A stretch of DNA of 64,000 bases from Rhodococcus sp. BP22 (lineage in GTDB: Bacteria; Actinomycetota; Actinomycetes; Mycobacteriales; Mycobacteriaceae), in NCBI RefSeq assembly GCF_014281965.1, contig NZ_JACFTB010000001.1:558001-622000 (forward strand), written 5' to 3'. A model generated the notes under the pieces. That model searched no databases. It was not told the DNA's origin and was given only the letters and a program-made list of their open reading frames with translations. Within the stretch, counting starts at the first letter, position 1, and every line of letters starts with the position of its first letter. A program made the translations under genes and the position numbers. Positions 29,732 through 41,103 of this stretch are shown piece by piece.

Positions 29732-30763
29732 CTATCCGAAGAACGCCGCGGCATCGATGTACCGACTCTCGGGCACTCGTTTGAGTTGCTTGACCGCCTC
29801 GGCAAGCGATACGAGACCGATTTCGGTGCCACGCGCGGACACCATCTGGCCGAAATCGCCTGCATGAGCAGCGTCGACAGCGTTGACCCCGAATCTTGTC
29901 GCCAGCACCCGGTCGTATGGAGTGGGTGTGCCGCCGCGCTGCACATGCCCCAGGACCGTGGTGCGCACTTCCTTGTTGATCCGACGCTCGATCTCCTGGC
30001 CCAGTTGGTGGGCAACACCGGTGAACTTGACGTGTCCGAACTCGTCGATGCCGCCGTCGAGCAACGACATAGTTCCTTCTTTCGGCTTGGCGCCCTCGGC
30101 GACGACGCAGATGAAATGCGAATCACCGCGCTGAAAGCGCTTACGAACCAAATCGCAGACCTCGTCGACATCGAAGGGATGCTCCGGGATCAGCGTCATG
30201 TGAGATCCCGACGCGAGACCTGCATGCAGCGCGATCCAACCGGCGTGACGGCCCATTACTTCCACGAGCATGACCCGCTGATGGGACTCCGCGGTGCTGT
30301 GTAGCCGGTCGATGGCATCGGTGGCGATCGTCAGAGCAGTGTCGAACCCGAATGTGACGTCGGTGCAGTCGATGTCATTGTCGATGGTCTTCGGCACCCC
30401 GACGACGGGTACGCCTTCCTCCGACAACCAGTGCGCGGCAGTCAAAGTGCCCTCACCACCGATCGGGATGAGGACATCGATTCCGTTGTCCTCGAGCGTT
30501 TCCTTGATTCTGTCGAGCCCGGCCCGAAGCACATCGGGATTGGTACGTGCTGTTCCGAGCATCGTGCCGCCCTTGGTCAGCAGCCGATCGTTCCGGTCGT
30601 CGTTGCGGAGTTGGACGCGCCGATTCTCGAGCAGGCCACGCCATCCGTCCTGAAATCCCACGACTGTCGATCCGTATCGCGCATCTGCGGTGCGCACCAC
30701 AGCTCTGATCACCGCATTGAGACCTGGGCAATCACCACCGCCGGTCAGAACTCCGATGCGCAT
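29732..30763 (-). CDS. pfkA: 6-phosphofructokinase
   Basis: 343 aa, phosphorylates fructose 6-phosphate. Begins [20 protein letters not shown]. The nucleotide site reads IGGEGTL (Gly at the E. coli 104 position, typical for ATP use), while the next determinant is PKTIDND with Lys at position 124, as in PPi enzymes. This Gly/Lys mix is the actinobacterial type, usually ATP-dependent. GAGAGGCGAGAACGCT lies before the ATG. An upstream frame of 28 codons is not needed. It lies 83 bases after the response regulator gene and 93 before gatB, all minus strand. Confidence 0.96.
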   Translation of the reverse strand: MRIGVLTGGGDCPGLNAVIRAVVRTADARYGSTVVGFQDGWRGLLENRRVQLRNDDRNDRLLTKGGTMLGTARTNPDVLRAGLDRIKETLEDNGIDVLIPIGGEGTLTAAHWLSEEGVPVVGVPKTIDNDIDCTDVTFGFDTALTIATDAIDRLHSTAESHQRVMLVEVMGRHAGWIALHAGLASGSHMTLIPEHPFDVDEVCDLVRKRFQRGDSHFICVVAEGAKPKEGTMSLLDGGIDEFGHVKFTGVAHQLGQEIERRINKEVRTTVLGHVQRGGTPTPYDRVLATRFGVNAVDAAHAGDFGQMVSARGTEIGLVSLAEAVKQLKRVPESRYIDAAAFFG

Positions 30764-30846
30764 AGCGTTCTCGCCTCTCCTCGAATCCATACCGTCCACC
30801 GTAATCTTGCCGGTTCGTTTCCGCTTCGGCAGCACGATGGGCAACA

Positions 30847-31518
30847 TCAGCCGGGTATGACGACTCCAGTTTCGTAGGCGAGCACGACTGCTTGGGCTCG
30901 ATCGCGCAAGTGGAGTTTGCCGAGAACTTTGCCGACGTGCGTCTTGACGGTCTGCTCCGCCACGAAAAGCGCTTCGGCAATTTCGACATTGGACAGGCCC
31001 TGCGCGATCAGTTCGAGCACTTCGCGTTCGCGGGGTGTGAGGACGGCCAACTTCGCCGGCTGTGATCGCAGCGAACCACGCCTCTTGGTCACGTCCGCGA
31101 TGAGTCGCCTCGTCACCGACGGCGCCAACAGAGCCTGACCGGCCGCGACGACGCGAACGCCGCGGATCAATTCCTCGGCAGGCGCATCCTTGAGCATGAA
31201 TCCGCTCGCACCGATAGTTAGTGCCTCGTACACGTAATCGTCGATATCGAAGGTCGTCAACATAAGGACGCGCACCGGTGGGTCGTGCGAGCCGCGCAGG
31301 ATCGCCCGGGCCGCCTCCAATCCGTTCATCTGCGGCATACGCACATCCATCAATACGACGTCGGGTCTCAGACGTTCGACTTCGGTGACCGCTGTAGCGC
31401 CGTTGTCTGCATCGCCGACGACGCTGATGTCGGGCTGCGCGGTTAGAAGCGCGCCGAATCCTTGCCGAACCATGGCCTGATCGTCGGCGATGAAAACGGT
31501 GATGGCCACAGGCGACAC
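30847..31518 (-). CDS. NarL/LuxR-family response regulator
   Basis: 223 aa. Receiver domain at residues 5-125 with phospho-acceptor Asp58 in [13 protein letters not shown] and acidic pocket ADD (11-13). LuxR HTH at 155-220 ([20 protein letters not shown]...[18 protein letters not shown]). The start is GTG one base after the stop of the sensor kinase gene (TAG-G-GTG), so they form a pair. Targets are unknown. The nearest divergent unit is the phospholipase-like and serine hydrolase pair at 32923, and pfkA lies downstream on the same strand. Confidence 0.93.
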   Translation of the reverse strand: MSPVAITVFIADDQAMVRQGFGALLTAQPDISVVGDADNGATAVTEVERLRPDVVLMDVRMPQMNGLEAARAILRGSHDPPVRVLMLTTFDIDDYVYEALTIGASGFMLKDAPAEELIRGVRVVAAGQALLAPSVTRRLIADVTKRRGSLRSQPAKLAVLTPREREVLELIAQGLSNVEIAEALFVAEQTVKTHVGKVLGKLHLRDRAQAVVLAYETGVVIPG

Positions 31519-31519
31519 C

Positions 31520-32767
31520 CTATGCCGACCTGTCTGCCGCTGGAGTGACGCGTAGCGGCAACCGCGCGACTACTTCGAATCCGCCGTCGGGGAGAATCCT
31601 TGCATCCAGCCACCCCGAGGCGGCCATCGCGCGATCGCGCATACCGCGCACACCGTGTCCGCCGGTGCCCGATTCGATCACCGCAGGCCCTATGCCAGGT
31701 GCAGGTCCGTTGACGACCTCCATCGATACCGGGTCCTGGTCGTAGGCAAGCCGCACTCGAACTTCCGCCCCAGGGGCATGCCTGGCCACATTGGACAGCG
31801 ATTCCTGCACGATGCGGTACAGCGCAAGACCTGCTGCATCCGACATGACCGCCGAGTCACCGGTCGATTTCCAGCTCAATCGGACCCCTGCGCGGAGGCT
31901 GCCTTCCAGCAGTGATTCGACGTCGGCCGCTCCGGGTTGCGGCGCATCCGCCGCTTGTTCCCCATCGCTTCGAAGTACCCCGAGCATTCCGCGTATTTCG
32001 TTGAGCGCCTCGCGTGCGGTGGCGCCGATCGCATCGAATTCAGCTGCAGCCGAGGGTGATACATCGTCGAGACGAAAAGGTGCGGTCTGGGCTTGAACGA
32101 CGACCAGCGACATGTGGTGGGCAACCACGTCGTGCAGGTCGCGTGCGATCTTGGCTTTCTCTTCCAGCACTGTGCGCCGTGTCCGCTCGAGATCACTTAC
32201 TTCCTCTTGCTTCGCCAGTTGTCGCCGCGAGAGGATCAGCCAGCGGATCAGCAGGCCGAAGATCGTAATCGCCGTCAGGCCCACCGCCCAGCCGATCCCG
32301 TCGGATCCGGGCATGTCGGCAACGAACAGCAACACCGTCGACACCCAGGCGACCGCCACGATCGGCACTGCACATCGCAAGCTCACCGCGAACAGGAGAG
32401 TCAGCAAAACGATGATGTGCACGACCTGCCAGGGATAGTCCCATCCCGGCTGCAGCGAGAACGCGACCGGGATGATCAATCCGGAGCCCGCCGAAACAGC
32501 CCACCCCAGTGCTGGATTCGTGCGGACCACGACAAACGGAAACGCAGCGAGCGCCGCGACGATCGGCATGATCGGGGCTGGAACCTGATGGGTGAGAGCG
32601 AGCGTCGGCCACGCCACCGCATAGAGAACGGCAGTGATCATCACGATCGCGATATCCACCAGTCGAATCGGACCGATATAGGAAACGACGCGCGCAACGG
32701 CGCCCGTCCGTGCGCCGTTCGTCCGGCGCGTTCTGAAGAGTATTTTTCTGCCCACAGGTGTGAACAC
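31520..32767 (-). CDS. Sensor histidine kinase, NarL-type (HisKA_3)
   Basis: 415 aa. Four to five membrane helices within residues 35-180 and almost no extracytoplasmic loop, so it probably senses in or near the membrane. The HisKA_3 dimerisation region starts KAKIARDLHDVVAHHMSLVV with phospho-acceptor His212. HATPase at about 290-405 (VQESLSNVARHAPGAEV, GTGGHGVRGMRDRAMAASG). This intramembrane layout resembles LiaS/DesK-type kinases that watch membrane state. The start is taken as GTG at 32767, and internal starts are possible. First gene of the two-component unit. Confidence 0.92.
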   Translation of the reverse strand: MFTPVGRKILFRTRRTNGARTGAVARVVSYIGPIRLVDIAIVMITAVLYAVAWPTLALTHQVPAPIMPIVAALAAFPFVVVRTNPALGWAVSAGSGLIIPVAFSLQPGWDYPWQVVHIIVLLTLLFAVSLRCAVPIVAVAWVSTVLLFVADMPGSDGIGWAVGLTAITIFGLLIRWLILSRRQLAKQEEVSDLERTRRTVLEEKAKIARDLHDVVAHHMSLVVVQAQTAPFRLDDVSPSAAAEFDAIGATAREALNEIRGMLGVLRSDGEQAADAPQPGAADVESLLEGSLRAGVRLSWKSTGDSAVMSDAAGLALYRIVQESLSNVARHAPGAEVRVRLAYDQDPVSMEVVNGPAPGIGPAVIESGTGGHGVRGMRDRAMAASGWLDARILPDGGFEVVARLPLRVTPAADRSA

Positions 32768-32922
32768 TAGGAACCCTGACCCAAAAAGTCATCGTACTGA
32801 GGAGTGAGAAGACACCAACCCCTAGGTATCAGCGCAGCGTCGACATCCAGGTGTCGGTGTCGGGCAGAACCAGCACCGCAGGGCGAGGACACCTGGCACA
32901 ACCCGTTCATAGCGTCCTGACC

Positions 32923-33603
32923 ATGAAGCAAACGGCCGGAACGCCCAGCGAAACAAGACGAACGAACCACCTGGCAACGGTGGCGGCGGTGTGCGCAGCA
33001 TTAGCTGCGACCGTGGCGTTCTCGGTACCCGAGGCGAGTGCCGACGCTCCATCCGGATCGACGGTGCGTACCGAAACCTCGATTGCCATCGAGGCACTGA
33101 CCATGCATGACGCGTCCGACGCGGCATCGAAAGTGCCTCCCGACTTCGTCGGCGACTTCGGTTACTCCCCTACCATCGAACATGACTTGCTGGTGAATCC
33201 CACTGGAAGCTGCTCGTCGCCGATACCGCTGCCCGAGGAGTTCGAATCTTCCTGTGCAGCACATGATCTCGGCTACGATCTACTACGCCACGGCGCGATT
33301 CACGGCAACAGGCTTCCCGCCTCTGCGCGACGAAGTCTCGATTCGATGCTCGCGGCAGATATGCACGCCGCGTGTGCACAGCGGACCGAAGTTCTTTCTC
33401 GTGCAGTGTGCGACGGTATGGCCGAGGTTGCGGCTTCCTCGGTTCGTTTGAACTCATGGCGTCAGCACGACGGGACACCCATTCCGGAACCTGCACTACC
33501 GTTCCTGCTTGCCGGCACTGTCGTTACCGCATTGTCGGCCGCGGCGCTGGGTGCCTTGTCGCTCTACCCTTCTCGTCGCGCCCGCCAGGCAGTGTCATCA
33601 TGA
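32923..33603 (+). CDS. Secreted prokaryotic phospholipase A2-like protein with C-terminal membrane anchor
   Basis: 226 aa. Signal peptide 1-40 with AxA site ASA-DA. The core carries the PLA2 motif CAAHDLGYDLL (Cys111, His114, Asp115, Tyr118), followed by DSMLAADMHAACA with Asp140, Asp146 and Cys151, which matches the second helix of Streptomyces-type PLA2 (His-Asp dyad and disulfide). Residues 192-214 form a hydrophobic helix and the tail is basic, so the domain is probably displayed outside and anchored in the membrane. It would hydrolyse phospholipid sn-2 esters if active. The stop overlaps the next ATG by 4 bases. Divergent from the two-component system. Confidence 0.72.
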   Translation: MKQTAGTPSETRRTNHLATVAAVCAALAATVAFSVPEASADAPSGSTVRTETSIAIEALTMHDASDAASKVPPDFVGDFGYSPTIEHDLLVNPTGSCSSPIPLPEEFESSCAAHDLGYDLLRHGAIHGNRLPASARRSLDSMLAADMHAACAQRTEVLSRAVCDGMAEVAASSVRLNSWRQHDGTPIPEPALPFLLAGTVVTALSAAALGALSLYPSRRARQAVSS

Positions 33604-34997
33604 CCACGTCCGTTCGCTTACGCCCCACTGCTGCACTTCAAACTGCGCCCGAGACCCGACTCGCCGTTCCTCGCGTCGCGACGTCGCTGATCGTCGGAGG
33701 CATGGTTGCAGCATCGCTTGCCCCGGGACTTCTGCCCAGGTCGTCGCTGACACAAGCACTGGTCACTGGAGCCCTAGCGGCCCTCGGCCTCGGTCTGTCG
33801 ACTGGACTCCATCGCGTTCTTCGCCTACTGACGCCGCTCGCTCCGCGGCGTGTAGCCCGACGTGTGTCGGCTGCGGCAAGTGTTGTCGCGGTAGCTGTCG
33901 CAGGAGTTGCCGCCGCGCGGTGGCAAAGCTCCCTGCGCTCGTCCATGGGCATGCCTGCAGCAGGCCGGTTGCATTGGATCGAAGTACTGTGCGGTTCGGT
34001 CTCGGTCTCGGCGATTCTGATCGTGCTCTTTCTCGCGACCACTCGCGGATCTCTACGCCTGGGAAGAACGAGAGCCTTAGTCATGCTGACAGTCCTCCTG
34101 ATCGGCTCCTACTTCATCGCGGTACCGATGACCTTCTCCAGCCTTGCCGAACGGTCCGCTGTAGCGAATTCGCTCGTCGACACTTCCCTGCCGATTCCGA
34201 AGTCGCCTTCTCGGTCCGGCAGTGCCGCATCGCTGATCACCTGGAACGATCTGGGCCGTGAAGGCCGCATTTTCGCTGCGGGCGGCACCGATCTTTCGAC
34301 CGTACGCGCCTACATCGGGCTCCAAGAGTCGACCGACGCCGAAGCACGCGCCGAGTTGGCAGTACGCGAACTCGACCGCGCAGGTGGGTTCGACCGCTCA
34401 CACATCGTCGTAGCTGTACCGACCGGTTCCGGGTGGATCGACGAAAATGCCGTGACCGGACTCGAAACACGGTTCGCCGGGGACGTCGCTACCGTCGTGG
34501 CCCAGTATTCACATGAACCCAGTTGGGCTACATTTCTTTTCGCACAACCGCTTGCCAAGGCGTCCGCGACGGCATTGCTCGAGGCGGTATCGCGCCGTAT
34601 CGGCGAGGTACCGCTCGACGCGCGGCCGAACCTCTATCTCTACGGCCAAAGCCTCGGGGCAATCGGAGGCAGTTCGGCCGCAGCCGTACTCGAGGGAACT
34701 ACTACGCCGACCACACTGTGTGGAGCACTGTGGGCAGGCCCACCTGCGCACGAGGTTATCCCCGGAAACGCGACAATGATGGCGAACACATCCGACCCGG
34801 TCATCTGGTGGTCCACCGAGCTCGTCGGATCGAAACCAGATCTGAGCTTCGCCCGTCGCGACGCACCGATACCGCAATGGATACCGGGCGTCAGCTTCGT
34901 CCAGACGACAGTGGACCTGTTCTCCGCACTCGGCGTGCCTGCTGGGCACGGCCACCGATACGGTACCGACCAGGGAACCTCGATGCCCGGATGCTAA
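33600..34997 (+). CDS. Membrane alpha/beta-hydrolase (Abhydrolase_9 / DUF2319 family)
   Basis: 465 aa. Residues 20-185 contain four to five membrane helices (Abhydrolase_9 N-terminal domain). From about 200 a serine hydrolase domain follows with nucleophile Ser351 in YLYGQSLGAIGG, the conserved SDPVIWWSTEL segment, and the C-terminal PAGHGHRYG carrying the likely catalytic His. Membrane esterase or lipase of unknown substrate. The C-terminus stops soon after the His region, somewhat shorter than relatives as I remember them. Coupled to the PLA2-like gene by ATGA overlap, and it overlaps the convergent esterase gene by 4 bases. Confidence 0.82.
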   Translation: MTTSVRLRPTAALQTAPETRLAVPRVATSLIVGGMVAASLAPGLLPRSSLTQALVTGALAALGLGLSTGLHRVLRLLTPLAPRRVARRVSAAASVVAVAVAGVAAARWQSSLRSSMGMPAAGRLHWIEVLCGSVSVSAILIVLFLATTRGSLRLGRTRALVMLTVLLIGSYFIAVPMTFSSLAERSAVANSLVDTSLPIPKSPSRSGSAASLITWNDLGREGRIFAAGGTDLSTVRAYIGLQESTDAEARAELAVRELDRAGGFDRSHIVVAVPTGSGWIDENAVTGLETRFAGDVATVVAQYSHEPSWATFLFAQPLAKASATALLEAVSRRIGEVPLDARPNLYLYGQSLGAIGGSSAAAVLEGTTTPTTLCGALWAGPPAHEVIPGNATMMANTSDPVIWWSTELVGSKPDLSFARRDAPIPQWIPGVSFVQTTVDLFSALGVPAGHGHRYGTDQGTSMPGC

Positions 34998-36199
34998 GAG
35001 GTCAGCCCCATACGTGCTGCGAGCCAGTCCATTTCGGCTTCCAAAGCTGGTGCCCACACGTCCATCGAATGCCCACCGGGAAGCTCGCGGAGATGCGCGT
35101 CGACTCCGGCTACCTTCGCTGCGGCGAAGGTACGTTCGGTCTGCGGTCGAAATTCGGTATCGTCGGTCCCCACCACGAAGGCCCCGGCGCTGGAGCCGAA
35201 ACAACGCTCGTCGAGAACCGTCAGCGGCGCCACGGAATCGAAGCGTCGCATCGATTCCTCACTGTTGTCGCCGAAAGCGGCCGCGATCGACTCCTCTCGC
35301 GTCCCTCGCCGCGGTTCGTCCTCACCCGAGATATCGAGAAACGTCGGATACACGGCCGGTGCGAGGACCGCGGTCTGCAACGCGCAGGTTCCACCGTAGG
35401 AGTAACCGCCTATCGCCCAATCCTGCGGATCGGATGCCACCTGAAGATGTCCACGCACCCACGTCGGCAGGTCGACGGACAGGTAGGTGAACGCGTTCCC
35501 GAGATCGGAATCCATGCACATGGGGTTGGCCTCGGTGTCACCGAGAGCGTCCGCCACCACCACGACCGGGGCGAGTCCGTTGTGGGCGGCAGCAAACGTG
35601 TCCATCGTGCGCGCGAGGTGGCCGCCGGCCAGCCAGTCGACTACATGTCCCGGCTGGCCGGTCAGCAGTACCAGGACCGGCAGATCGGCACGGGGGTCCG
35701 ACAAGTAAGCGGGAGGGAAGTAGATCGACGCTGGGCGTGCGGAGAAACCCGATGCGGTGCCGGGAATATCCGCTTCGACGACATTGCCGTGATCGGGCAG
35801 GGCGTCGGACCGTCGCCACCCAATGGACTGTTGCCACGCATCCTCGAGTGGTCGGCTCTCGACCACCGAGGATGCCGGCGTCTCCAGCGCGGACAAGTCC
35901 GCCGCGACTACCGGTGGATGGCCCAGCGCCGCCGCCAGTGTGGGGTATTCGAAGGTGTGCACGTTCAATTGAGCTGCAGTAGCCACGACGACGAGGACTG
36001 CAGCAGCGAGTCCGGCCGCACCGATCGCAGTATCTCCGGTGCGAACGAAACCGCGCCCTCCGCGACCGAGTCGAACCCACAGCACGACCGCCACCACCGT
36101 CACGGCCGCTATCGCCGCGACCGTCGCGATCGAGACGAACTGACCCTCGATAGGTAGATGAACCACGTCCTGCGCGAAACCACGCGGCCAAGACCCCAT
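34994..36199 (-). CDS. Membrane-anchored esterase (esterase D / mycolyltransferase-like fold)
   Basis: 401 aa. Two to three N-terminal helices (about 20-42 and 57-78), then an extracytoplasmic esterase domain (Pfam Esterase-like) with nucleophile Ser267 in GGYSYGGTCAL and catalytic His in LPGGHSMDVW. PPVFL-like lid residues are replaced by IYFPPAYLSDP. The fold is shared with the antigen 85 mycolyltransferases, but the N-terminal helices and sequence point to the separate membrane esterase group. It begins 7 bases after the gatA stop on the same strand and so may be co-transcribed with gatCA. It converges with the other serine hydrolase gene (4-bp overlap). Confidence 0.8.
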   Translation of the reverse strand: MGSWPRGFAQDVVHLPIEGQFVSIATVAAIAAVTVVAVVLWVRLGRGGRGFVRTGDTAIGAAGLAAAVLVVVATAAQLNVHTFEYPTLAAALGHPPVVAADLSALETPASSVVESRPLEDAWQQSIGWRRSDALPDHGNVVEADIPGTASGFSARPASIYFPPAYLSDPRADLPVLVLLTGQPGHVVDWLAGGHLARTMDTFAAAHNGLAPVVVVADALGDTEANPMCMDSDLGNAFTYLSVDLPTWVRGHLQVASDPQDWAIGGYSYGGTCALQTAVLAPAVYPTFLDISGEDEPRRGTREESIAAAFGDNSEESMRRFDSVAPLTVLDERCFGSSAGAFVVGTDDTEFRPQTERTFAAAKVAGVDAHLRELPGGHSMDVWAPALEAEMDWLAARMGLTS

Positions 36200-36206
36200 G
36201 ATCGCG

Positions 36207-37679
36207 CTACTTCAGCGGGCCGCGAGCAACCTCGTACGCCGCACCGATCCGGTATAGGCGATCGTCGGCGAATGCCGGTGCCATGATCTGCAAGCCGACA
36301 GGCAGCCCATCCTCGGCCGCCAGACCCGAAGGCACGGACATTGCACAGTGGCCGGCAAGGTTCGTCGGCAACGTGCACAGATCGTTGAGGTACATCGCGA
36401 TCGGATCGTTCACCTTGTCCCCCAACGGGAACGCTGTCGTCGGCGTCGTCGGCGACAGCAGGACGTCCACCTTCTCGTAGGCGGCGTCGAAGTCGCGCGC
36501 AATGAGCGTGCGGACCTTGAGTGCCTGGCCGTAATACTCGTCGTAGTAGCCGGCGGACAACGCGTAGGTACCGATCATGATGCGACGCTTGACTTCTGCG
36601 CCGAATCCTTCGGCGCGCGTGATGGCCATGACCTGATCTGCACTGTTACTTCCGTCGTCACCTGCGCGGGCGCCGTAACGCATACCGTCGAAACGGGCGA
36701 GGTTCGAGGACACCTCGGAAGGCAGAATCAGGTAGTACGCGGCAAGGGCATGCACGAAATTGGGGCACGACACCTCGACCACCTCGGCACCGAGACCGGT
36801 CAACGTCGCAACGGCGGCATCGAACGAGGAGATGACACCGGATTGATAACTGTCGGAGTGCAATTCCTTCACGACGCCGACGCGAACACCGGAGAGGTCC
36901 CCTCGGGCACCTTCGCGTGCTGCCGCGACGACCGACGGCACGACGGTGTCGACCGAGGTGGAATCGCGTGGATCGTGCCCGGCGATGACCTCGTGCAGCA
37001 ATGCGGTGTCCAGAACTGTGCGTCCGCAAGGGCCGCCCTGATCGAGCGAGGACGCGCAGGCGATGAGCCCGTAGCGAGACACCGTGCCGTACGTCGGCTT
37101 GGTGCCGACGGTGCCGGTAAGGGCAGCTGGCTGACGAATCGAACCGCCGGTATCGGTGCCGATGGCGAGCGGGGCTTGGTACGAGGCCAGTGCCGCCGCG
37201 CTTCCGCCTCCGGAGCCACCTGGGATACGTGTGGTGTCCCACGGGTTCTTGGTCGGCCCGTAGGCCGAGTTCTCGGTGGACGAGCCCATCGCGAATTCGT
37301 CCATGTTGGTCTTGCCCAACAGTGGGATCCCCGCGGCCCGAAGCTTGGAGGTGACCGTCGAATCGTAGGGAGAGATCCATCCCTCGAGGATTTTCGACGC
37401 AGCCGTCGTCGGCATGTCGGTCGTGGTGAAGACATCCTTGAGCGCAAGTGGCACCCCGGCGAGTGCGGATGCGGGTGCATCCCCGGCGGCGAGCGAAGCA
37501 TCGACCTCTTTGGCGGACACCAAGGCACCGGCTCCGGCGACATGAAGGAATGCGTGGAACTCGCCGTCGACCTTGTCGATGCGGTCCAGGTGAGCCTGCG
37601 TCACCTCCACTGCCGAGACTTCACGAGAGTGAATACGCGACGCCAGTTCGGAGGCGTCGAGGGCGGTCAGATCGGTCAT
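36207..37679 (-). CDS. gatA: Asp-tRNA(Asn)/Glu-tRNA(Gln) amidotransferase subunit A
   Basis: 490 aa amidase-signature glutaminase that frees ammonia for GatB. The Ser-cisSer-Lys triad is visible: Lys in [12 protein letters not shown], serines in [14 protein letters not shown] and [12 protein letters not shown]. It starts [18 protein letters not shown]. The ATG overlaps the gatC stop by 4 bases. Catalyses hydrolysis of glutamine as ammonia donor for Glu-tRNA(Gln) and Asp-tRNA(Asn). Confidence 0.98.
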   Translation of the reverse strand: MTDLTALDASELASRIHSREVSAVEVTQAHLDRIDKVDGEFHAFLHVAGAGALVSAKEVDASLAAGDAPASALAGVPLALKDVFTTTDMPTTAASKILEGWISPYDSTVTSKLRAAGIPLLGKTNMDEFAMGSSTENSAYGPTKNPWDTTRIPGGSGGGSAAALASYQAPLAIGTDTGGSIRQPAALTGTVGTKPTYGTVSRYGLIACASSLDQGGPCGRTVLDTALLHEVIAGHDPRDSTSVDTVVPSVVAAAREGARGDLSGVRVGVVKELHSDSYQSGVISSFDAAVATLTGLGAEVVEVSCPNFVHALAAYYLILPSEVSSNLARFDGMRYGARAGDDGSNSADQVMAITRAEGFGAEVKRRIMIGTYALSAGYYDEYYGQALKVRTLIARDFDAAYEKVDVLLSPTTPTTAFPLGDKVNDPIAMYLNDLCTLPTNLAGHCAMSVPSGLAAEDGLPVGLQIMAPAFADDRLYRIGAAYEVARGPLK

Positions 37680-37975
37680 TCGTTCTCTCCCAGAATCTGC
37701 GGGACGGCGAACCGATTCCCCTCTGCGTTGGGCGCACTCGACAACGCTTGCTCGGGAGTAAGACCCGGCACGATCACGTCCGGTCGGGTCACGTTGGTGA
37801 TAGCACTGGGATTGGCCGTCGGTGGGACGTCGTCCGCTGCAACCTCCGCGACCGTCTTCACGTAGTGAAGAATCGAATCCAGCTGGCCGGCGAACTCGTC
37901 CAGTTCGGCTTCGCTGAGAGCCAGCCGGGACAGCCGGGCGAGGTGAGCCACCTCGTCGCGGGAAATATCAGGCAC
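37676..37975 (-). CDS. gatC: Asp-tRNA(Asn)/Glu-tRNA(Gln) amidotransferase subunit C
   Basis: 99 aa belt subunit that wraps GatA and GatB. Conserved start [20 protein letters not shown] and C-terminal [11 protein letters not shown]. The GTG at 37975 follows AAAGGGGTC. A 30-codon upstream extension of the frame is not conserved-looking. First gene of gatC-gatA. Length is normal for the family. Confidence 0.96.
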   Translation of the reverse strand: MPDISRDEVAHLARLSRLALSEAELDEFAGQLDSILHYVKTVAEVAADDVPPTANPSAITNVTRPDVIVPGLTPEQALSSAPNAEGNRFAVPQILGENE

Positions 37976-38248
37976 CGCGTAGACCCCTTTCGTACATGTC
38001 GAGAGCAAGCCGCACAGGTACGCGACCGTGTGCAAGCGTAGTAGCTGACCATCCAGTCGCCGCATTCAGCGTTCACTCTCCGCGGTATATGTCGTCCTGG
38101 TTACACGCGGGGCTGCAGTTCGACCTCATATCCACGACAATGCAAGGATTGCGCGCGGCGCTGCGCAGACGCGGCGCATCGGGTCGGTTAAGTTCGGATA
38201 GCTGACGGCTCCGAACTCTTCCGCCACACGCCACCGAAAGGCTGCGAC

Positions 38249-38899
38249 ATGTCGTACCTGCTCCGCGTCAAACTGCCCGATCGACCAGGCAGTCTCGGTG
38301 CACTGGCAGTCGCGCTGGGTTCCGTCGGCGCGGACATCCTGTCCCTCGATGTGATCGAGCGGGGCGACGGCTACGCGGTGGACGACCTCGTCGTGGAAGT
38401 GGCGCCCGGTTCCCTGCCGGACACGTTGATCACGGCCTCGGAGAATGTGACCGGTGTCCGAGTCGACTCCATCAGGCCGTACACCGGAGTGCTGGACACA
38501 CACCGTGAGCTAGAACTCATCGACCGCGTCGCAGCAGCGTCCGACGATCGACTTCAGGTACTGGTCGACGGCGCACCACGGGTACTGCGCGTCGGGTGGA
38601 GCGTCGTGGTAGCGACGAACAAGCACGGATCGTATCGAGTCGTCGGCAGTTCGGGCGCGCCCGAAACCCACGCCACCGAGATGCCGTGGATGCCGCTCAC
38701 ACGTCCGGCGAGCCTCGACGGCGACGCCGATTGGGTCCCCAAGGTGTGGCGAGATATGGACACGACTCTTGCTGCCGCGCCGCTGGGCTCGACTGGAACA
38801 GTATTGATGCTAGGACGCCCCGGCGGACCCGAGTTCAGGCCGTCGGAAGTAGCCCGCCTCGGATATTTGGCCGGCATCGTCGCCACTGTTCTGAACTAG
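38249..38899 (+). CDS. ACT domain-containing protein
   Basis: 216 aa. N-terminal ACT domain (LLRVKLPDRPGSLGALAVALGSVGADILSLDV) and a second alpha/beta region from 85 to 215 that has no clear match by eye (GSTGTVLMLGRPGGPEFRPSE). It holds the place of Rv3013, a conserved protein of unknown role next to gatCA and ligA. Probably senses a small metabolite such as an amino acid. AAAGGCTGCGAC lies before the ATG. Convergent with ligA, only 11 bases apart. Confidence 0.85.
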   Translation: MSYLLRVKLPDRPGSLGALAVALGSVGADILSLDVIERGDGYAVDDLVVEVAPGSLPDTLITASENVTGVRVDSIRPYTGVLDTHRELELIDRVAAASDDRLQVLVDGAPRVLRVGWSVVVATNKHGSYRVVGSSGAPETHATEMPWMPLTRPASLDGDADWVPKVWRDMDTTLAAAPLGSTGTVLMLGRPGGPEFRPSEVARLGYLAGIVATVLN

Positions 38900-38910
38900 A
38901 TCGGTCCGTC

Positions 38911-41064
<2,154 letters not shown>

Positions 41065-41103
41065 TTAACGGACCCGACCGACACCGATGACGCACCGAAA
41101 GCG

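Noticed and set aside
34994-36199. Esterase as an antigen 85 mycolyltransferase
   Set aside because: It shares the fold and a GYSYGG nucleophile elbow, but it has N-terminal membrane helices rather than a cleavable signal and lacks the Ag85 motifs I would expect.
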